Shown here: positions 57,931-64,000 of the stretch, piece after piece | Position numbering within the stretch: the first letter of the stretch is position 1 | Layout: each line of letters begins with the position of its first letter | Source of the DNA: Trichostrongylus colubriformis | Lineage: Eukaryota; Nematoda; Chromadorea; Rhabditida; Trichostrongylidae | Reading direction: 5' to 3' | Length of the DNA: 64,000 nt | Assembly (NCBI GenBank): GCA_963978905.1 | Contig: OZ022256.1 | Span: 35,512,001-35,576,000, forward strand | The notes under the pieces: model-generated | Databases searched by the model: none | The model's input: only the letters and a program-made list of their open reading frames with translations | Told to the model about the DNA's origin: nothing | Made by a program: the position numbers and the translations under genes

Positions 57931-58193
57931 CCAAAAACTTTATCCTTTTTAACCTTTGGCTGTTTTTCTCTCTTCGTATCTACATAGAAATTGAACCCTA
58001 CGAAAGGTGAAATTTATGTTTGTATGCATACACACATTCCACGGTGAGGGCAGATAACATTAACGATTCAGCTGCATTCAGTGTAATGCCCGAAGCCAGC
58101 ACACATCGACGAAATGTCTCAAATGACTTCCTTGTTTTGCGCAAATCCACAGATATTACAGTAGCGCATTGAACACATTCCGGTCTTGGGCGA
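57931..58193. other. no recognised gene
   Basis: Short AT-rich spacer before the family B MITE. Confidence 0.4.
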
Positions 58194-58197
58194 TTAA

Positions 58198-58701
58198 AGG
58201 CACATCCCAGGATTACTGGGGTACTGCAGCCTCCGCCGTGGTCAGATAGTTAGAATTACAGCCAGTGATTGTACATTTACCGAGGCGAGAGTGTTAGTTC
58301 CTGGAGCGTGCAGAACCAAAGAAGCAAGCGGACTCCACGAAGCAACCCAGGTCAGCCCACCCAAGTCTCAGATGTGTTTGCTGGCAGTCAGTGACGGCGG
58401 CAACGGTGGCAACAACATGAGGCCTATAATTTGTGTGGTTGTAAGATAAGGAAGAGATGTCAGTGATAAAGGAGACGTTAAACAGGTGAGATCCCAGAGG
58501 TCTTCGTAATACCCCCCAGCGGGAACTGATTCTATGGCTCGTTTTCACGCAAAAATCTCGTTCAAGGCAAGATGTCAAGAGACCTTATTTTAGTCATTTT
58601 CGAGGTTTCCTTTCGGATTTCTCTTTGTCGGCGTATTCCTCAGCATCTCTGATTTCACAAATCAGCGCTTTAACTCACTCAAGGTAGTCATGGAATGTGC
58701 C
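58198..58701. mobile_element. MITE family B, full copy B2 (inverted relative to B1)
   Basis: 504 bp starting AGGCACATCCCAGGATTAC and ending CATGGAATGTGCCT, with TTAA at 58194-58197 and 58702-58705. The interior matches B1 in reverse complement (GGCAACGGTGGCAACAACATG, ATAATTTGTGTG, CAGCGGGAACTGATTC). It is non-coding. Confidence 0.8.
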
Positions 58702-58705
58702 TTTA

Positions 58706-61700
58706 AACATTGAATTTCAACCGGAAAGTAACATCCCGAGGAGCCCTTTGAGAGCGCTGGAAGGGCAGAACCGACTTCATCCTCCGGCCATTGTTTTTCT
58801 TGTTCTTTGCTAAGCAGTTTCCTAGTTTCAGGCCATTTTCCTCTTCAGGAATATATAGAAACCCAATTGTGGTGAATTTCCCAATAACTTCCTTTTTAAA
58901 GTTGCACATGAGACTATGGACATTCTAAATTATGAAACTCGTTTTTTTATTGATAGAATGAGCCGGAACGAAATTGCTACAAATGTTCATTCAGGTGGAA
59001 GACTGAATTTCGTCTTGAAGCTATAGCAAAGTCTGTCCAGCCTGAAGATTACCAACTACTGGCATCGCCTAGAGGAATAATCAAGCACTCTTGCCTAGCA
59101 GTTTTGTAAGATAATCTATGTGGGGTGATGGTACACAAGTGGTGGGACTGTCGACATTAATGGTATAATTCTGTTGCCAGGCCGACGAAACAATCGGCAC
59201 AACAACTCCACGCACGCAATATCAATCGGTGGGTGCGATTGTCATAGCAAGCTTCCTCATTCATTCACATGATGAGAACTGAAAAGGGAGAAACGAGCAA
59301 AGTTGCAAATTCGAATCAGGCTGAACCTTATATCTCCAGAAAGCTCCCTCAGCACCAATTGTGCTAAAGCTATAATGGCCATCGAACATGGTGTTTCGAA
59401 TGCTCACTTTCTCATAATCATTTGCAGGAAAAGCTCGACATGTTATGAAAAATCTTTCTCTGAGGAAATAATGCATCAAAAATCTCAGATTACAAATATT
59501 TAGTGGATATGAGCACAGATGCTCTATGTTTGTTTGTGGAATCTGCGCAGTGAATTGATAGGACAAACGACGACAGTTCTTTTTGAGTAATTTTAATCCA
59601 AAACGATTCTCGACGAAAGCAATTGCAATTCCTGTGGAGCTTGATACCAGTTGTTCTTTGCAGATTATTTAAGACCAAGCGACTTCAAAGATGGAATGAA
59701 AACGGGAGTGCTCCCAAACTTGGTCACTGCCAGCTATGGAGCTTCAGAAAACAGTGTGATAACTGTAAACCAACAAAAAAATAAAAAAGACTGCTTTCGT
59801 CCAGGTTATATCCAAAAGATTGGAGTCGGTACAGAGATACGTGGCGTCGTTACCTTTCCTTCGTGATCCGTGATCAAGAACTGAATCAAACTCGTGGTAA
59901 GGTTTCACGACTTTTCTTGATTGGGTGATGCTGCTTTCTCAATGAGCAAGAGTAATGATTTTTTCGAGGGGTCTCCAGGAGTCGTTGTAAGAGCCCAGGG
60001 TGTTTTCGAATGTTGCCACGGTTCTGGAGGTCAGTGCATGACAGATCTGTAATGGGAGATCCAAATTATCTCCGATAATCCTACTGAGGGAAAATCGAGT
60101 CGTCTTCTGTGAAGACAACGCCTTTTACACATCTAGTTGGGTGAGCAAGAAGTATGGGATCCTAGGAAGGAAAGGTCCAAATAGCGAAGGAGAGAATCAT
60201 GCTTTTGAAGGAAGAAGATATTTTTGAGAGATTTGCGGTTTTAAGGGTCAGAATTGAGAGATGCACCTTTCCACTGCTCTCTGGGCGGGAGAGATTAGTG
60301 AGAGAAAGGGGTGCACATGGGATGAAAACCATGAAAGCTATGAGGTCTCGCCTGGGAGGATTATAGGACGATAATTTGTTAACTCGAAGGACTAGTAGAT
60401 TTTTATCTTACTGTTACCGTGCTTCTCGGACAGACAGCAAGTTAGTAGGCGTTGACGCGACTGTCAGCTTTCGTGTACATAGAGGTAAGCTGCCAGCATC
60501 AAAGAGCGGAGCGACTTGAATGAACCGCCTGATGTGAATGGTGTTTTGTCCTCCATACAATCTTGATGCAACCAAATTCCAAGCGTGGGGCTTCAGCGAA
60601 GCACGATAAAATCGTGAAAAGCAGTTCGTAGCTTACTTTGTCCGTAGAAATCCCTCATAGCAGCGCAGTGTGAAGCCTGTAGAGGAAAGAATGAAATAGC
60701 TCACACTATCATTCACATAATGTTATACCTAGAGAAAAAACCAGCACCTTTGCCGCTCCGGCCTCAGTATCTCATTGAAAAAAAAATTATCGTATTTTTT
60801 CCACAGTCATCGTTGGGTGTTTACCATTCGTAGGAGGTAATTCGTGTTAGAAAGGACATGAAATAGTGACTCGCACAACGATGTTTACTGCAACTCCTTT
60901 CAGGCCTGCATAAAAGTAAAAACAGCAAAGGTGTAACCAAACAAAAAATACAAAGTCCCAATATCTTACATTTATGGTTACCCAAAGCACACGTAGAAGC
61001 ATCACGATTGCATAATCCCAAAATTTAATAATTCTAAAACGTAATTTGGAATGAATCCAGTGACTCAAAAGTTTGGGACTATTCAGAGTGAATCGCTCTA
61101 GTTATCACTGTAAACTTCTTTCTTTGACTCGATGTAGTTCAAAAAAAAAATGTTTGCACTAGTCCTACATAGTTCACAATATTCTCATTGCGATTCACAC
61201 ATTGTGGTATCTAGAAACAGTCGTGCTTCTGATCATGAATGCATAGTTATTTATTTTATTCTAGAAATTCGCCGCAATCCCAATTGTTCCTGAGTTTGTC
61301 CGTCAGCGGTGACGTGCAAACTTGAACCTTTTATTGCAGGTTCAACGAAGAGTGTGAAATCCACCAGTACAGAATTTTTTAAGATTTGTGAGCCCTCTAA
61401 CTACTTCTCGCACGAATTATTAGGTCATCCCATTCAAACATGAGCAAGGCCTGTTTTTCGAATAAAATCACCGGCATTTAAAAAGGCTTCATCAGTCGTA
61501 AATGGCATGTACATTGTTGCTGAATGCAACTATTCCATTCGACTTGCGCTTTGCGAAGATGAGATGCTAGGTTCACTTGTGTACTTGCTTCTCTCCAGTT
61601 CTGTGGACATAATTCCACTGAGCATTGAATGTGGAAGGCTCGTCTCGCAGTGAACCTCGACAATGCTCCAACATGTTTCATCACCATGAGTTTTATTTTA

Positions 61701-64000
61701 TTTGTTTGTTATTTTTATTCACCCTCTTTTCAGACGTACTATATATGAATACCATGGGTTCACTTCGACCCTCACTTGTGTCTTTACTTGCATCTTGGAA
61801 ATTACGGGCTCATCTTGCGCTGGTACGCTTGGAGAACGCCAAAATATCCGTCCGATGATCCAGCTTATTGCGAATTTTTGCAGACTTGCAGACATGACGT
61901 TGTGTTTGATAACTCCGCGTTGATATTCCAGCGAGGCTTTTTTTAATTTCTGAGCATCTTTCGCAGCCATGTTGGCCTAACAGGAGGGCGAATTAGCTAG
62001 ATGAACCTCTTTTAAATAAAAACAAATAAAAACAAAGCGGAGGTCCTGATCTGTTTGCTTTTGCCTTCAACCCTGAGGATGTCTGCCCAGGATTGAATGG
62101 AATGACCTACTACATACTACAGCTGAATACTGGTAGAAGGAAGTTCCACCTACAATAAGGGAACTGTGTTTTACGCGGTTCTTCTCCCTTCATGCTCATC
62201 TATTCCACCCAACAACCCACATTGATCGAGATAATACGTTTCAAACCCCGGATGTGCTGCCACGAAATTCAATTCATATTGATGATGGAGGACTCGACAC
62301 TTGAGGTCCTGAGCTTAAATTCAATAAAAAATGACTGCCATTTGTAATGAGCTTGTTATGCTGGTGGTCGCGGTTACAATCCATTGTTTATCGAAAATAC
62401 CTGCAAAATTGTGAATCCCACAATTTTCCTCCTATCCTCCTTACAGCAGCCGTTTAGTTGGGCAGTACTGTTTCGGTTTGAAGGCTGAGGAGATTCGACT
62501 ACTACTTCAGACATAAAGTGTGTGGGTGGGATAGAAGATCCCCGGGTGTAGGTTGACACACACGAATTCAAACCTAGGCCTGTGACCCTGTGACAGCTTT
62601 GGCCTTTGCCCTGCGACATAAATTATTCAGAAAGTTTGTTCATGTGAATCCTATCCTCCTTGCAAGTCTGTTCCATTGTATTGATGAAGAGGGTGATGCC
62701 ACCAGACAGATATTTGAGAAAAAGTGATTTTTCAAATGGTTGAAAAAATCAAAATAGAGCCTCCCATACCTAGGGAAGATCCAATTCGTTGAAATCAACT
62801 GCCACACCTAATTCCTCACTTCAGTATTCGCACAATGCTCTACTTGCTTTTCCAAATATCTCTAGAGAAAAGTGTATAGAGGACAAGTTTAAGGGATGTG
62901 CATGGTCTCGATAATTTACATGCTTTGCGTGATTAGATGAGAGATTACGAGTTGAGAGAGTGGTTTCTCAGGGCAGTGAACCTCTTATGTCAATTCACCT
63001 TTCTCCAGTCAACGTTATTGGAGCTCTAGAGTTAAAGACCACATCTGAGCACTTTTAGTCTGCAAGTGTTTTGAGGTTAAACAAGGCATCTACTGAGGAA
63101 GTTTGGTGCCCGAGAGCCCGTTGGAACATCATATCGCGTTTACCCCGCGTCCTTGCAAGTTGTATTCCTTTAGCGAGATCATAACATTCCAAAGCCCTTC
63201 TCACAACACCCCCACTCTAAGACTCGGGCTTTCCAGCGTGATTGAAAACGGAGGTGCATGCCGAGAAACTCATGGTTTACCCTTCAAACCCAGTATGTTT
63301 TGTTTTAAAAGAGCGTGGTCGCACTGGTCGACGATCGCGGTAGCCATCGCAGTGTTTTGCATATTGAACACGCCTTTGTGAATAGAGATTTTCCGGTCAA
63401 GTGGAAGTGGGGAAATCAGTTAGGCTCTTGCACGCGCAGATAGTCGTGGCCATCTGTGGACTTAAAGGAATGCAATTGCATGGCTATTAAACTCAGCCTG
63501 AGTTTCCATTTGCATCTATTTACCGAACTATTATTATTCGTAGTTAGCAGATTACTCCATCCCTCCACTCACCTATATGTCCTCCACTTTTTTTTCTCTA
63601 GCTTTTGGCTCATACGGCATGAGAATAATTGAATAATAAACACAGATATGAAGACTGCTCGCATCTACGATGCCAGCCTCGTACGTTCGATTCTATTGAA
63701 AGCGCTTGATTTTTGGACTGCTTGATGAAATCCGCCATAAAAACCCACAATAAACAGATGAAACGCGCCCTCTGTTTCACCCATGCACTCCAAAGCTTCA
63801 CGATTGTGTCGACACAACAACAGGAAACTGCTGAGAGTGGCTCTTCGATGGTTACCCGTTGGAAGCTTTGACTATAACTTCCCATCACTTACCTCAAGGA
63901 AATAAATTGTTGCGCGTTTCTCACTGGCATGGGACCTATAGTACTGCGATCTAAATCCTATGTGTGATGTTCGTGTGGTTTTTCCCAACGAAATAGAGAC
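58706..64000. other. no recognised gene
   Basis: About 5.3 kb with frames of 60-101 codons on both strands. One minus frame, 61719-61970, starts MAAKDAQKLKKASLEYQRG and is helix-like; gag-like N-termini can look similar, but nothing supports that call. No repeat shared with the rest of the window was recognised. Confidence 0.35.

Noticed and set aside
61719..61970. Gag-like N-terminus
   Set aside because: A helical, charged start is not specific; no knuckle, protease or LTR pair found nearby.
1..64000. Bacterial operons, CRISPR arrays or prophage
   Set aside because: No long ORFs, no ribosome-binding patterns, no regularly spaced repeats; element types and splice signals are eukaryotic.

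Overview
The window looks like repeat-rich, gene-poor nuclear DNA of a nematode. A strongylid or hookworm-like worm is my best guess, but that is inference. The support is: remnants of mariner, RTE-type LINE, BEL/Pao and Penelope-like elements; candidate exons with the nematode TTTTCAG-type acceptor and GTAAGT-type donors; and open frames too short for bacterial genes. I found no rRNA gene, no convincing functional tRNA gene, no CRISPR array and no bacterial operon. Most open frames of 60-190 codons are chance frames, many of them in both strands of palindromic repeats.

Layout. 1-6.6 kb: a head-to-head pair of tRNA-like repeats (1.34-1.60 kb), an intact 425-bp palindromic MITE (1.8-2.25 kb), and a chain of five MITEs joined at TTAA-like sites (4.65-6.57 kb). 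7.8-10.2 kb: a minus-strand LTR element with a BEL/Pao protease frame between two ~450-bp LTRs. 10.2-20 kb: largely unique DNA with one mariner tail, a candidate signal-peptide exon at 18.2 kb and a 29-bp inverted repeat near 19.2 kb. 20-22.8 kb: further TTAA-type MITEs and a third tRNA-like repeat. 25-28 kb: candidate exons of small secreted or cysteine-rich proteins. 29.6-32.1 kb: MITE copies and a tandem duplication. 33-33.9 kb: a Penelope-like GIY-YIG endonuclease fragment inside an inverted repeat. 34.5-35.7 kb: a mariner-derived fold-back nested in a MITE. 37.7-41.0 kb: abutting MITEs. 41.5-44.8 kb: a second LTR element that keeps gag but has lost pol. 46-48.2 kb: an RTE reverse transcriptase relic and a mariner transposase relic. 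49.2-51.5 kb: a second fold-back mariner hit by a 339-bp retroposon-like unit with an inverted head, plus a near-identical second copy of that unit. 54.8-55.9 kb: a full-length decayed mariner. 58.2-58.7 kb: another TTAA MITE. 59-64 kb: nothing recognised.

There is no operon or pathway here. The coherent story is the mobile elements. Several MITE families (called A-E here) share termini beginning AGG(C/A) next to TTAA, so one transposase source may have moved them all. Two fold-back mariner MITEs share the same interior but carry different terminal inverted repeats, changed in step at both ends. Copies nested in one another give a relative order of insertion. Host-gene calls are weak: I propose candidate exons but no complete host gene structure.
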